The notes beneath the pieces were generated by a model. That model was given only the letters and a program-made list of their open reading frames with translations. It had not been told where the DNA came from and did no database searches. Of a DNA stretch of 64,000 nucleotides, positions 48,895 to 58,736 are shown piece after piece. Source of the DNA: Acidobacterium capsulatum ATCC 51196 (GTDB lineage: Bacteria > Acidobacteriota > Terriglobia > Terriglobales > Acidobacteriaceae); assembly GCF_000022565.1 (NCBI RefSeq), contig NC_012483.1, forward strand, positions 496,001 to 560,000, given 5' to 3'. The stretch's first letter is position 1, and each line of letters begins with the position of its first letter. The translations under genes and the position numbers were made by a program.

Positions 48895-51726
48895 ATGTCC
48901 TCAGCGCCCGAACTCAAGGCGACGCTCACGCTGCCCCAGACCGACTTCCCCATGAAGGCCAACCTGCCGCAGAATGAACCACTTCGCCTGCAGGCATGGC
49001 AAAGCTCCGGCCTCTATGAGCAGATTCGCGCCGCCCGCGCCGGCCGCCCGCGCTACGTCCTGCACGATGGACCTCCCTACGCCAACGGGCCCATCCACCT
49101 CGGCCACGCGCTCAACAAGTGCCTCAAAGACTTCATCGTCAAATCGAAGACCATGGCCGGCTTTGATTCCCCCTACGTGCCCGGCTTTGACTGCCACGGT
49201 CTCCCCATCGAGATCAAGGTCGATGAGCAGCTTGGCCGCAAAAAACTCTCCATGCCTCCGGCCGAGTTTCTCTCCGCCTGCCGCGCCTACGCGCAAAAGT
49301 ACATCGATCTCCAGACCAGCCAGTTCGTGCGCCTCGGCGTCTTCGGCCGCTGGGACCGTCCCTACTCCACCATGTCCCGCGAGTACGAGGCGAGCATCCT
49401 TGAGACCTTCTACCAGTTCTTCGAGCAGGGCTTCGTCTACAAGGGCCTCAAGCCGGTTTACTGGTGCATCCACGACCGCACGGCACTGGCCGATGCTGAA
49501 ATCGAATACGAGATGCACACCAGCCCCAGCGTCTACGTGCGTTACACGCTGACCAGCGCGCCCGAGAGCATCGACGCCGCGCTCGCCGGGCGCACCGTCC
49601 ACACTATCATCTGGACCACCACTCCCTGGACGCTGCCCGCCTCGCTCGCCGTGGCCTTCCATCCTGACTTCACCTACGTCGCCCTCGAGCAGGACGGCCA
49701 CGTCTACATCGTCGCCGAGGCTCTTGCCGCCGCCGTGCGTGAGGCCTGCAAGCTTCAGAGCGCCGTCGAGATCGCCCGCTTCGCCGGGGCAAAGCTCGAG
49801 CGCACGACCTATCAGCATCCTTTCCTCGACCGCTCCATCCTCGGCGTCCTCGCCGATTACGTCACCACCGAGCAAGGCACCGGCGCCGTCCACACCGCTC
49901 CGGCCCACGGCGCGGACGACTTCCACACCGGCACGCGCTACCAGCTCGACCAGACCTGCAACGTGGACAACGAGGGCCGCCTGCGCAACGGCCTGCCCGA
50001 GTACGAAGGCAAGACCGTCTTTCAGGCCAACGAGCCCATCATCGAACTCCTCACCGCGCGCGGCGTGCTCATGGGCCGCAATGACATCTACCACTCCTAC
50101 CCGCACTGCTGGCGCTGCCACAAGCCGGTCATCTTCCGCGCCACCGAGCAGTGGTTCATCAACATCGACACCCCCATGCAGACCGCCGGCGGCAAGCCAA
50201 CCGTCTTCCGCCAGCGCGCCCTCGAAGAGATTCGCAACAGCATCCGCTGGGACCCCGCCTGGGGCGAAGAGCGCATCGCCAACATGATCGCCACCCGGCC
50301 CGACTGGTGCATCTCGCGCCAGCGCGTATGGGGCGTGCCCATCGCGGTCTTTCTCTGCAACAAATGCCATGAGCCGCTGCAAAACCCGGCCGTCAACCGC
50401 GCCATCGTCGATCTCTTCGCCAAAGAGGGTGCGGAGATATGGCACCAGCGCGAAGCTGCCGGGCTTCTGCCTGCGGGCACGGCCTGCGCCTGCGGCAGCT
50501 CCGATTTCCGCAAAGAGAATGACATCCTCGACGTCTGGTTTGACTCCGGCGCAAGCTGGAAGGCCGTGCTCGACGCCGAACCCGGCCTCGAATCCCCCGC
50601 CGATCTCTACTTCGAGGGCGGCGACCAATACCGCGGCTGGTTCCACACCTCGCTGCTCACCTCGGTCGGCATCGGCGCGCAGCATGCCTCGCCCTACCGC
50701 ATGGTCGGCACCGCCGGCTGGACGCTCGACGAGCAGGGCCGCGCCATGTCCAAGTCCCTCAACAACGGCGTCGATCCCGTCGATATCGCCAATCGCATGG
50801 GCGCTGAAATCGTCCGCCTCTGGGTCGCCAGCGTCGACTTTCGCGAAGACGTGCGCGGCAGCGAAAACCTCATGCAGCGCGTCGCCGAAAACTACCGCAA
50901 GCTGCGCAACACCTTCCGCTTCCTGCTCGGCAATCTGCACGAATTCAACCCGGCCACGGATTCCGTGCCCGAGGCCAACCTGCTGCCGCTCGACCGTTAC
51001 ATGCTGCAGCGCATGCGCGAACTGACCGAAAAGCTGCGCGGCTGGTATGACGCCTTCCAGTTCCACCGCGTCTATCACGATGTGATTGAGTTCTGCGTCG
51101 TCGATCTCAGCGCCGTCTATCTCGATGTACTCAAAGACCGCATGTACACCTTCGCGCCAAAGAGCGAGGCACGCCGCTCCGCGCAGACGGTCATCTACAC
51201 CATCGCGCACGCGCTCGCCCGGCTCGTCGCGCCCATCCTCAGCTTCACCGCCGATGAAGTCTGGCAATACCTGCCTCAGGTCGCAGGCCATCTCCCGAGC
51301 GTCCATCTGGCGGAGTTCCCCACGCCGGAAGAAATCGCCGTCACTGCCGACCCGGCGCTGCTCGCCGACTGGTCCACGCTCTTTGCCGTCCGCGAAGAAG
51401 CCATGAAGAGTCTCGAAGAAGCCCGCAAGGAAAAACGCATCGGCAAGGGTCTCGAAGCCAGACTCCGTATCGAAGCCGATGCATCCGTTTTCGCGCTACT
51501 CACGAAATACTCTGCCGGCCTCAAGGAATTCTTCAACGTCTCTCAGGTAGAAATCGCCGCTCGCACTGCAGAAGGCTTCACGCCCGAGGCGCTTCCCGCC
51601 GACGGCTCCAAGTGCAACCGCTGCTGGAACTACCGCACCGACGTCACCGACTTCCTCACATGGCAGGGCGTCTGCGGCCGCTGTCAGGATGCGCTCCAGC
51701 AAATGGGTTACGGAGTCCACGCATGA
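48895..51726 (+). CDS. ileS: Isoleucyl-tRNA synthetase
   Basis: 943 residues, the standard bacterial length. The class I signatures are PIHLGHALNK (HIGH) near residue 65 and AMSKSLNNG (KMSKS) near 617. The editing domain is present (IIWTTTPWTLPASLAVAFHP). A carboxyl zinc site (CNRCWNYR and CGRCQDAL) closes the protein. It charges tRNA-Ile. GGAG precedes the ATG at 48895. The stop overlaps the lspA start by ATGA, a very common coupling. No T-box-like structure was noticed in the 250-base leader. Confidence 0.98.
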   Translation: MSSAPELKATLTLPQTDFPMKANLPQNEPLRLQAWQSSGLYEQIRAARAGRPRYVLHDGPPYANGPIHLGHALNKCLKDFIVKSKTMAGFDSPYVPGFDCHGLPIEIKVDEQLGRKKLSMPPAEFLSACRAYAQKYIDLQTSQFVRLGVFGRWDRPYSTMSREYEASILETFYQFFEQGFVYKGLKPVYWCIHDRTALADAEIEYEMHTSPSVYVRYTLTSAPESIDAALAGRTVHTIIWTTTPWTLPASLAVAFHPDFTYVALEQDGHVYIVAEALAAAVREACKLQSAVEIARFAGAKLERTTYQHPFLDRSILGVLADYVTTEQGTGAVHTAPAHGADDFHTGTRYQLDQTCNVDNEGRLRNGLPEYEGKTVFQANEPIIELLTARGVLMGRNDIYHSYPHCWRCHKPVIFRATEQWFINIDTPMQTAGGKPTVFRQRALEEIRNSIRWDPAWGEERIANMIATRPDWCISRQRVWGVPIAVFLCNKCHEPLQNPAVNRAIVDLFAKEGAEIWHQREAAGLLPAGTACACGSSDFRKENDILDVWFDSGASWKAVLDAEPGLESPADLYFEGGDQYRGWFHTSLLTSVGIGAQHASPYRMVGTAGWTLDEQGRAMSKSLNNGVDPVDIANRMGAEIVRLWVASVDFREDVRGSENLMQRVAENYRKLRNTFRFLLGNLHEFNPATDSVPEANLLPLDRYMLQRMRELTEKLRGWYDAFQFHRVYHDVIEFCVVDLSAVYLDVLKDRMYTFAPKSEARRSAQTVIYTIAHALARLVAPILSFTADEVWQYLPQVAGHLPSVHLAEFPTPEEIAVTADPALLADWSTLFAVREEAMKSLEEARKEKRIGKGLEARLRIEADASVFALLTKYSAGLKEFFNVSQVEIAARTAEGFTPEALPADGSKCNRCWNYRTDVTDFLTWQGVCGRCQDALQQMGYGVHA

Positions 51727-52250
51727 GCGACGCCCCCAAGCCCCGCCAGCCCGATTGGCGCATTCCCTTCCTCGGCATCTCTTTCCTCGTCATCGCGCTC
51801 GATCGCCTGAGCAAGATGTGGGTGCAGCAAAACGTTCCTGAGGAAGGCGGCATCACCGTCATCCCGCACGTCTTTCGCATCTCGCACGTGCTCAATCCCG
51901 GCGCGGCCTTCAGCCTCTTCACCAACTCGGCCGACCCCAAGCGCACGCACCTGCTGCTCACCGGCTTCTCGCTGTTCGCCATCATCATCGTGCTCGGCGT
52001 GCTCCTCAAGATCGGCCGCCGCTTCACCATGACCGGCCTCGCGCTCGCCCTCATCCTCGGCGGAGCCATCGGCAACGTCTGGGACCGCATCGTCTACAAG
52101 GAGGTCACCGACTTCCTCGCCGTCACGATCATCCACTACCACTGGCCCGACTTCAATCTGGCTGACTCCGCCATCGTCATCGGTGGATGCCTCCTGCTCC
52201 TCGACGCTCTCCTCGGCAAAAAGCACCAGGAATCCGAACCCGCCCCCTGA
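51723..52250 (+). CDS. lspA: Lipoprotein signal peptidase (signal peptidase II)
   Basis: 175 residues with four membrane helices. It cleaves the signal peptide of lipid-modified prolipoproteins. Family motifs are NPGAAFSLF, GNVWDRIVYKEVTDFL and FNLADSAIVIGG; the catalytic aspartates are those in VTDFL and LADSAI. Its ATG overlaps the ileS stop. The loop VTIIHYHWPD between the two aspartates is normal for the family. Confidence 0.96.
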   Translation: MSDAPKPRQPDWRIPFLGISFLVIALDRLSKMWVQQNVPEEGGITVIPHVFRISHVLNPGAAFSLFTNSADPKRTHLLLTGFSLFAIIIVLGVLLKIGRRFTMTGLALALILGGAIGNVWDRIVYKEVTDFLAVTIIHYHWPDFNLADSAIVIGGCLLLLDALLGKKHQESEPAP

Positions 52251-52310
52251 GGCCACGGAACCACCGGCCGGAATTCCACTCTTCCCGGTGGTCTACAATC
52301 GACCTTGACC

Positions 52311-54407
52311 ATGGCGTATCAGGTTCTCGCTCGCAAGTATCGTCCCCAGCGCTTCAGTGATGTCGCCGGGCAGGAGCATGTCACCCGCACCCTGCTCAAC
52401 GCGCTCGCTCAGGGCCGCATCGCGCACGGCTACATCTTCTCTGGCCATCGCGGTATCGGCAAGACCACCATCGCCCGCATCCTCGCGATGGCGCTCAACT
52501 GCCGCACACCCATCGGATCGACGACCGGCTCGCCCCAGCGTCCCACGCCCGAGCCCTGCGGTGTCTGCGAGTCCTGCGAAGAGATTCGCTTGAGCAACGC
52601 CGTCGATGTGCTCGAAATCGACGCCGCCACCAATCGCGGCATCGATGAGATTCGCGAGCTGCGCGAGGCCGCCCGTTACCGCCCCTCCCGCGACCGCTAC
52701 AAAATCTACATCCTCGATGAGGCGCACCAGATCACCGATGCCGCCTTCAACGCGCTCCTCAAGACGCTCGAAGAGCCGCCCGATCACGTCGTTTTCATGA
52801 TGGCCACCACCGAGCCGGAGAATATTCCGCAGACCATCCGCTCGCGCTGCCAGCACTTCAGCTTCCACGCCGTCAAGTTTGACGACATTCTCGCGCAGCT
52901 CCGCGCCATCGCCACGCAGGAGAACATCGTCGCGGAAGACGCCGCGTTGGCCCTGCTGGCCGAGGCCGGCGACGGCTCCATGCGCGACGCGCTCTCCATC
53001 ATGGATCAGGCCATCGCCTCCGCGCGCCTTGAAAATGGACAGCCGCACCTCGATGCCGAAGCCATCCGCGAACTCATGGGCAGCGTGCCCAACACCGTCT
53101 TCGAGCGCCTGCTCGAAGCCATCAGCGAAAACCAATCCGCCGCCGTACTCGAAGAGCTGAACCGCCTGCTCAACGCCGGCAACAGCCCCGTGCAGCTCGC
53201 CCGCCAGTTTGTGCGCTATCTGCGCAACACCATCATGGCTAAAATCGGCGGCGAACAAACCGATCTGCTCCAGATCTCGCCCGACGAGCGAGCCCGCGTC
53301 GGTCGCTCCGCGCTGCTGTTCTCAGAGGAAGACCTCACGCGCTTCCTCCAGATCATGCTCCGCACCTTCGACGAGCTCAACTACCGTCAGGAGCAGCGCT
53401 TCCATCTGGAACTCGGCCTCATCAAACTCGTTCACCTCCAGCGGCTGCTGCCTGTCGAGGAATTCCTCAGCCAGCTCCCGCCCGGAACCGGCGCAGCGCG
53501 CTCCATTTCCAGCGCAACCTCCAGCCCGGCCGCATCGCGCCCATCCCCCGCTGCCACCGCGCCTCCCGTGCGTGCCACCCCGCCGCCGCGCCCCGCGCCC
53601 GCAGCGCCAGCCTCTACGCCGGAACCCTCCCGCCCGGCATTCTCTCCTTTTGAGGCTGACCGCCAGCGCAAGATCACCAGCGAAGACACCGCACCCGCGC
53701 CCGTCGCGGCTCCCAGCGCGCCCTCCATCGAGGCCGCCACCCCGGCACCTTCTGTCACTACCCCGTCTGTCAATTCGGTGCCGGTCACATCACTGCCCAT
53801 CGCTCCGCCAGCGGAACCGGTACCCGCGCCCATGGCTGCGCAGCCTGCTCCTGCCGCGCCCAGCATCCCCGAGCCCGTCGCGGCGTCACGCCCGCTCACC
53901 CCGCTCGAAGCAGCCTCCCGCGCCGTCGAAGCCGCGCCCGCCAAACCCTCCATGCGAGTAGGCGTCGCCGAGCCGGAGCGCACCGAAGGCGCACTCGCGC
54001 TCGCCTCCGCCCCGGCCGCCGAGGCCGATCTCGACCACATCGCACAGGCTGTCTGTTCGGCCCTCGAACGCGAAGGCCACGGCACCGCATCCGTCCTGCT
54101 CTCGAGCGGCAACTGGACCCAGCAGGGCGATACCATTCAGGTCGAGGTCGCCATCAAGCGCATGATGCTCAGCCTCACCATGAATGCCGAGGCCGAAAAA
54201 ATTTGCAAGAACGCCATGCGCTCCATCGGCGCGACGCAAAAGCTGGTCTTCGTGCCCGGCGAGGGCAATCGCGCCGCTGGCTCCAAACCGGCCATCGCCA
54301 TCACCGGCAGCATCCAGTCGGCGGCGCTTGAAAATCCCCTGGTGCAGAAGGCTAAGGAGTTATTTCGCGGCGAGATTCGCAGCGTCCTTGACCTACGGGA
54401 CAAGTAA
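52311..54407 (+). CDS. dnaX: DNA polymerase III subunits gamma and tau
   Basis: 698 residues from ATG 52311 (MAYQVLARKYRP, the classical start). The AAA+ clamp-loader core has Walker A GHRGIGKTT near 45, a zinc site with CGVCESC, Walker B DEAH and the SRC motif in RSRCQHF. Residues ~385-570 are a long Pro/Ala-rich linker, then a tau-specific tail. It loads the sliding clamp and couples polymerase to helicase. A TACAAT box at 52294-52299, only 11 bases before the ATG and without clear SD, hints at a very short leader. ybaB follows. Confidence 0.96.
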   Translation: MAYQVLARKYRPQRFSDVAGQEHVTRTLLNALAQGRIAHGYIFSGHRGIGKTTIARILAMALNCRTPIGSTTGSPQRPTPEPCGVCESCEEIRLSNAVDVLEIDAATNRGIDEIRELREAARYRPSRDRYKIYILDEAHQITDAAFNALLKTLEEPPDHVVFMMATTEPENIPQTIRSRCQHFSFHAVKFDDILAQLRAIATQENIVAEDAALALLAEAGDGSMRDALSIMDQAIASARLENGQPHLDAEAIRELMGSVPNTVFERLLEAISENQSAAVLEELNRLLNAGNSPVQLARQFVRYLRNTIMAKIGGEQTDLLQISPDERARVGRSALLFSEEDLTRFLQIMLRTFDELNYRQEQRFHLELGLIKLVHLQRLLPVEEFLSQLPPGTGAARSISSATSSPAASRPSPAATAPPVRATPPPRPAPAAPASTPEPSRPAFSPFEADRQRKITSEDTAPAPVAAPSAPSIEAATPAPSVTTPSVNSVPVTSLPIAPPAEPVPAPMAAQPAPAAPSIPEPVAASRPLTPLEAASRAVEAAPAKPSMRVGVAEPERTEGALALASAPAAEADLDHIAQAVCSALEREGHGTASVLLSSGNWTQQGDTIQVEVAIKRMMLSLTMNAEAEKICKNAMRSIGATQKLVFVPGEGNRAAGSKPAIAITGSIQSAALENPLVQKAKELFRGEIRSVLDLRDK

Positions 54408-54477
54408 CCGCCGCAGTCACAATAGCGTTGATTCAGATGCAACACAGTTACAGAAGCAGAACTCAGGCAGGAATCCC

Positions 54478-54804
54478 ATGAACCCATTCAAAATGCAGCA
54501 GATGCTCTCTCAGGCCAAGGAAATGCAGGAGCAGATGCAGGAAAAGCTGGCCGCCACGGTCGTCGAAGCCTCCTCAGGAGGCGGTGCGGTGAGCGTCAAA
54601 ATGAACGGCAAAAAAGAGCTTCTCAAGCTCACCATCGATCCCGCCGCCGTCCTCAGCCTCTCCGGCGCAAACCCCGATGTCGAAATGCTCGAAGACCTCA
54701 TCACTGCAGCCATCAATGAGGCTGGCCGCCGCGCCGAAGAGATTCTCAAGAGCAGCATGCAGGGTCTTTTGGGTGGGCTCAATCTTCCTCCCGGCCTTTT
54801 CTGA
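54478..54804 (+). CDS. ybaB: YbaB/EbfC nucleoid-associated protein
   Basis: 108 residues: MNPFKMQQMLSQAKEMQEQM, then VVEASSGGGAVSVKMNGKKE and LLGGLNLPPG at the end, the full family pattern. It is a small dimeric DNA-binding protein and usually follows dnaX, as here. The usual third gene, recR, is not present downstream; a terminator and a minus-strand response regulator follow. AGGCAGGAA precedes the ATG. The longer frame to 54184 overlaps dnaX in another frame and is not real. Confidence 0.95.
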   Translation: MNPFKMQQMLSQAKEMQEQMQEKLAATVVEASSGGGAVSVKMNGKKELLKLTIDPAAVLSLSGANPDVEMLEDLITAAINEAGRRAEEILKSSMQGLLGGLNLPPGLF

Positions 54805-54855
54805 TCAGGGCTCTTCTGATCTTCCCGTCCGTCTCCCCATGCGCAGCGCAGACAA

Positions 54856-54884
54856 AAAGCCCCGGTCTCCCGGGGCTTTGTCTT
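54856..54884 (+). terminator. Rho-independent terminator after ybaB
   Basis: AAAGCCCCGG, a 4-base loop and CCGGGGCTTT, followed by GTCTTTGTT. The A-run before it also makes it workable for the convergent minus-strand gene. Confidence 0.8.
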
Positions 54885-54921
54885 TGTTCATCGCGGAATT
54901 CACATCGAAAATCGAATCCCG

Positions 54922-55293
54922 TCAGCTCCGCAGCCGAGCCAGCAAATCCTGCGGATGCACCGGCTTGGCCAGAATCTCAAACTCATGCCCCTGCCCGCGG
55001 GCGCGATCCAGCAGGTCGGCCGTGGCTGCCTGGCCTGAAAACAGCAGAATCTTGCACGACGGCAACAGGCTTCTGATCTTGATGGCCGCGTCAATTCCAT
55101 TCAAATCGGTCATGATCACGTCACTGATCAGCATGTCGGGCTGCCAGTTCCCGGCTGCTTCCACAGCCTTTTCGCCACTGTAGACCGCCATGGCCTCAAA
55201 TCCGCTCTGGTTCAGAATAATCGCCAGAGTATCGGCGATCACACGTTCGTCATCGGCCACCAGCACCTTGGGTTTCACTTGTTGTTCGCTCAT
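54922..55293 (-). CDS. Single-domain response regulator (CheY-like)
   Basis: A 123-residue receiver only: VLVADDERVIADTLAIIL (acidic pair), phospho-acceptor Asp in MLISDVIMTDLNG, Ser in LLFSGQA and Lys in ILAKPVHP. No output domain is present. It is alone on its strand between ybaB and the ABC transporter, so its kinase cannot be assigned; the sensor genes at 58.7-62.6 kb are the nearest candidates. The tail LLARLRS is standard. Confidence 0.88.
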   Translation of the reverse strand: MSEQQVKPKVLVADDERVIADTLAIILNQSGFEAMAVYSGEKAVEAAGNWQPDMLISDVIMTDLNGIDAAIKIRSLLPSCKILLFSGQAATADLLDRARGQGHEFEILAKPVHPQDLLARLRS

Positions 55294-55523
55294 TCTTTCC
55301 TTCTATGGACGGGTGACGTTTCTATAAAAATTGCACAAAATCGGCTACGAAACCGGCAACTGCCCGGAATCGAGCCCTTCAGCAAAGAATAATGACAGAT
55401 AAGATGATACGCTGGCCTTGAGAGATGCTTCCTCTCATCCACTGAGCAGCTTAACTTACAGAAACGATTCACGAACTGGTCGCGGTGGACGATCCCTGCC
55501 CGCGACCCGGAGCAGAGTGCGAA

Positions 55524-56870
55524 ATGACGGAGCCCATCATTCGCGCGAGACAGGTGGAAAAGTTCTACGCGCAGCCCAGCGAGAACCGCATCCAGGTGAT
55601 CTCTCCGACCGACCTCGCCATCTATCCCGGCGAGATCGTCGCCCTGCTCGGCCCCTCCGGCTCGGGCAAGTCCACCCTGCTCCGCATGCTGGCCGGCCTC
55701 TCGCAGCCCTCCGGCGGCGACGTCTTCTGGCATGAAAAGCCTATCGCGGCCGCCGACATCAATGTCTCCATCGTCTTCCAGAGCTTCGCGCTCTTCCCCT
55801 GGCTCACGGTCCTGCAGAACGTAGAGGCCCCGCTGAAGGCCCGCGGCATGGCCGCCCAGGAGCGCCAGAAGCGCAGCATCAAGATCCTCGACACCGTCGG
55901 TCTCGACGGCTTTGAGGGCGCCTATCCCAAGGAGCTCTCCGGCGGCATGCGCCAGCGCGTCGGCTTTGCCCGCGCCCTGGTCGTCGAGCCCGAAGTCCTC
56001 TTCATGGACGAGCCCTTTTCCGCCCTCGATGTGCTCACGGCTGAGAACCTGCGCAGCGAACTCCTCGAGCTCTGGCAGAACAAGACCATCCCCACCCGCT
56101 CCATCTTCATCGTCACGCACAACATTGAAGAGGCCGTGCTGCTGGCCGACCGCATCATCGTGCTCGGCCGCAATCCCGGCCACGTGCGCACCGATTTCAA
56201 GGTCACCCTCCAGCATCCACGTGACCGCAAAGGCGCACCCTTCACCGCGCTGGTCGATTACATCTACAAAGTACTCACCCGCCCTGACGTCATGCCGGCG
56301 GAAATGCCCGTGCTCGCCAGCGGGCGGCCCATCCGCGATCAGCGTCAGATGCACTATGAAATGCTGCCCCACGCCCGCCCCGGCGGCATCGCCGGCCTGC
56401 TTGAGATTCTTCTCGATCTCGGCGGCAAGGCAGACATCTACAAGCTGGCCGACGAGCTGGCCTTTGAGATTGACGATCTCTTCCCCATCGTCGATGCCGC
56501 GCAGCTTCTCGGCTTCCTTAAAGTGGAAGAGGGCGACGTCAGCATTACGCCCACCGGCACCGATTTTGCCAACTCCGAAATTCTCCGCCAGAAGGAGCTC
56601 TTCCGCGAGGCCGCGCTTCAAAATGTCCTGCTGCTGCGTCAGATCACCCGCGCCCTGCGCAGCAAGAGCGACCACACCGTCCCCGAAGACTTCTTCCTCG
56701 ATATGCTTGACGAGCAGTTCAGCGACGACGAAACCCAGCGCCAGTTGGAGACGGCCATCAACTGGGGCCGCTACGCCGAGCTCTTCGATTTCGACGCCGG
56801 CCGCCGCCGCTTCAAGCTGCCCGAAGCCGAAGAAGAGGAAGCGCTCGCCAGCGGAGAGACCATCGAATGA
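55524..56870 (+). CDS. ABC transporter ATPase (NitT/TauT type) with carboxyl AAA-associated domain
   Basis: 448 residues. The ATPase core has Walker A GPSGSGKST near 42, signature LSGGMRQR near 137 and Walker B VLFMDEPFSALD near 158, closest to nitrate/sulfonate/bicarbonate-type importers. After residue ~280 comes an extra domain (PGGIAGLLEILLDLGGKADI, then FPIVDAAQLLGFLKVEEGDV), the AAA-associated carboxyl domain known from this ABC group, with winged-helix character and perhaps regulatory. ATG 55524 begins the conserved part; 55485 is an alternative. It overlaps the permease by ATGA. No substrate-binding protein is nearby, so the substrate is unknown. Confidence 0.9.
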   Translation: MTEPIIRARQVEKFYAQPSENRIQVISPTDLAIYPGEIVALLGPSGSGKSTLLRMLAGLSQPSGGDVFWHEKPIAAADINVSIVFQSFALFPWLTVLQNVEAPLKARGMAAQERQKRSIKILDTVGLDGFEGAYPKELSGGMRQRVGFARALVVEPEVLFMDEPFSALDVLTAENLRSELLELWQNKTIPTRSIFIVTHNIEEAVLLADRIIVLGRNPGHVRTDFKVTLQHPRDRKGAPFTALVDYIYKVLTRPDVMPAEMPVLASGRPIRDQRQMHYEMLPHARPGGIAGLLEILLDLGGKADIYKLADELAFEIDDLFPIVDAAQLLGFLKVEEGDVSITPTGTDFANSEILRQKELFREAALQNVLLLRQITRALRSKSDHTVPEDFFLDMLDEQFSDDETQRQLETAINWGRYAELFDFDAGRRRFKLPEAEEEEALASGETIE

Positions 56871-58630
56871 GCCTCCGCACTCCCCTGTCCACGTCGTTTT
56901 CTCGCGCACAGGTCATGGAGCGCACCTGGCCCTTCATTCTCGACCTTGGCGTCGCCGGCAGCCTGCTCGCTCTGTTCTACGTGGTGCTCTGGGTGGCGCG
57001 CTCCTGGCTGCATTCCGCCGTTCCTGAAGTCACCATCTACCGCTCGCCTTCGCACCTGCCCATGTATGCGCTCGAGTCCACCGTGCGCATCTTTGTCGCC
57101 TACATCCTCAGCCTCATCTTTGCCATTGTGTACGGCTACATCGCCGCCTACAACCGCTGGCTTGAGGCGCTGATGATCGCCACGCTCGACATTCTGCAGT
57201 CGATCCCGGTGCTCAGCTTCCTGCCTGGCGTCATGCTGGCCATGATGTCGCTGTTTCCCAACCGGCAAATCGGCATCGAACTCGGCGCCATCCTGCTCAT
57301 CTTCACCGGCGAAGTCTGGAACATGGCCTTCAGCTTCTACAGCTCACTCAAAAGCATTCCCAAAGAGCTGATGGAAGCCTGCACCATCAACCGCTTCTCG
57401 CGCTGGCAGCGACTCATCCAGTTGGAGCTTCCCTTCTCGGCCATCGGCCTCATCTGGAACTCCATGGTCTCGGTGGCCAGCGGCTGGTTCTTCCTCATGG
57501 TCTGCGAGATGTTCCCGGTCGGCAGCCGCAACTTCCGCCTGCCCGGACTCGGCTCCTATCTGCAGACAGCCGCCTCCAATGGAGATGTGGTGGCCATCAT
57601 CTGGGGCCTGCTCACCATGATGCTCATCATCGTTCTCACCGACCAGTTGCTCTGGCGTCCCATCATCGCCTGGTCTGACAAGTTCAAGTTTGAAAACGTA
57701 GAGAGCGCGGAACGCATCACCTCGCCCATCCTCCACCTCATCCGCAACAGCAACATGTTGCAGTACGTTTCGCGCCGCGCCGTCACGCCTATCTCTGAGG
57801 CTTTTTACACTCGCGTCGCCCGGGGCGGCCCAACGCGCCGCCGCCTTCCCGCCGCCGACGAAACACGCCGCTCATCCCGCGGACGCACGCTCACCTACGC
57901 CCTCATCGTCACCGCCGCGGTGCTCGGCATCGGCACGCTGGCCTTCCACGCGATGGTGCTACTGCGCGAGGCCTCCACGCATGAATTTCTCGTCCTGCTC
58001 GGCGCGGCCGGCATGACCTTTCTGCGCGTCAATGCCTCGCTGCTCATCGCCAGTCTCTGGACTATCCCGGTCGGCGTTGCCATCGGTTTTCATCCCCGCC
58101 TCGCCAACATCGCGCAACCGATCGCGCAGATCGCCGCGTCCTTTCCCGCCACCGCGCTCTTCCCGCTCATTGTCATCGGCCTTATGAGGCTTGGCATGGG
58201 CCTCGGCATCGGCTCCATCGCACTCATGCTGCTCGGCACGCAATGGTACATCCTCTTCAACGTCATTGCGGGAGCCATGGCCATCCCCTCTGACCTTCGC
58301 GAGGTCGCCGGTCTCTTCCGCTTCGGCAATCTCCAACGCTGGACGACCCTGATCCTGCCCGGCATCTTCCCCTATCTGGTCACCGGGCTCATCACCGCGA
58401 GCGGCGGCGCATGGAACGCCTCCATCGTGGCCGAGTACTTCAAGATTCAGGGCAAGACCATGCAGACTATCGGCCTCGGTGCGCAGATCAGCGCCGCCAG
58501 CGACCATGGCGACTTTCCCCGCCTCCTGCTGGCCACCATCATCATGGCCCTCATGGTCGTGACCATCAACCGCCTCGTCTGGCGGCGGCTCTACCATCTC
58601 GGAGAAACCCGCTTCCGTCTCGACGCCTGA
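56867..58630 (+). CDS. ABC transporter permease, two permease domains fused
   Basis: 587 residues holding two complete binding-protein-dependent permease domains in one chain, at about residues 50-270 and 380-575. Each has an EAA-type loop for the ATPase: KELMEACTINRFSRWQRLIQLELP and SDLREVAGLFRFGNLQRWTTLILPG. A cytoplasmic linker of ~100 residues (RGGPTRRRLPAADETRRSS) joins them. One chain could therefore make the whole membrane channel. It overlaps the ATPase gene by four bases. Substrate unknown; related systems import anions, but no binding protein is encoded here. Confidence 0.9.
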   Translation: MSLRTPLSTSFSRAQVMERTWPFILDLGVAGSLLALFYVVLWVARSWLHSAVPEVTIYRSPSHLPMYALESTVRIFVAYILSLIFAIVYGYIAAYNRWLEALMIATLDILQSIPVLSFLPGVMLAMMSLFPNRQIGIELGAILLIFTGEVWNMAFSFYSSLKSIPKELMEACTINRFSRWQRLIQLELPFSAIGLIWNSMVSVASGWFFLMVCEMFPVGSRNFRLPGLGSYLQTAASNGDVVAIIWGLLTMMLIIVLTDQLLWRPIIAWSDKFKFENVESAERITSPILHLIRNSNMLQYVSRRAVTPISEAFYTRVARGGPTRRRLPAADETRRSSRGRTLTYALIVTAAVLGIGTLAFHAMVLLREASTHEFLVLLGAAGMTFLRVNASLLIASLWTIPVGVAIGFHPRLANIAQPIAQIAASFPATALFPLIVIGLMRLGMGLGIGSIALMLLGTQWYILFNVIAGAMAIPSDLREVAGLFRFGNLQRWTTLILPGIFPYLVTGLITASGGAWNASIVAEYFKIQGKTMQTIGLGAQISAASDHGDFPRLLLATIIMALMVVTINRLVWRRLYHLGETRFRLDA

Positions 58631-58736
58631 TCTGCGTCCAAGGCGTCCGCTTGCGTTGCCCGGCGGCCAAATTGTTATATTTCATGCACCTGCATCTATG
58701 CGAAAACCCGCTCCGGCGCATCTCAGTTTGAAAGCC

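Noticed and set aside
48901-51306. 801-residue minus-strand open frame opposite ileS
   Set aside because: It is the antisense shadow of a very GC-rich gene; ileS motifs on the plus strand are unmistakable.
54184-54477. Long upstream extension of ybaB inside dnaX, and a dnaX frameshift at the A6 run near 54196
   Set aside because: The extension is the dnaX tail read out of frame. The A-run lies far too late in dnaX to make a gamma subunit of normal size.
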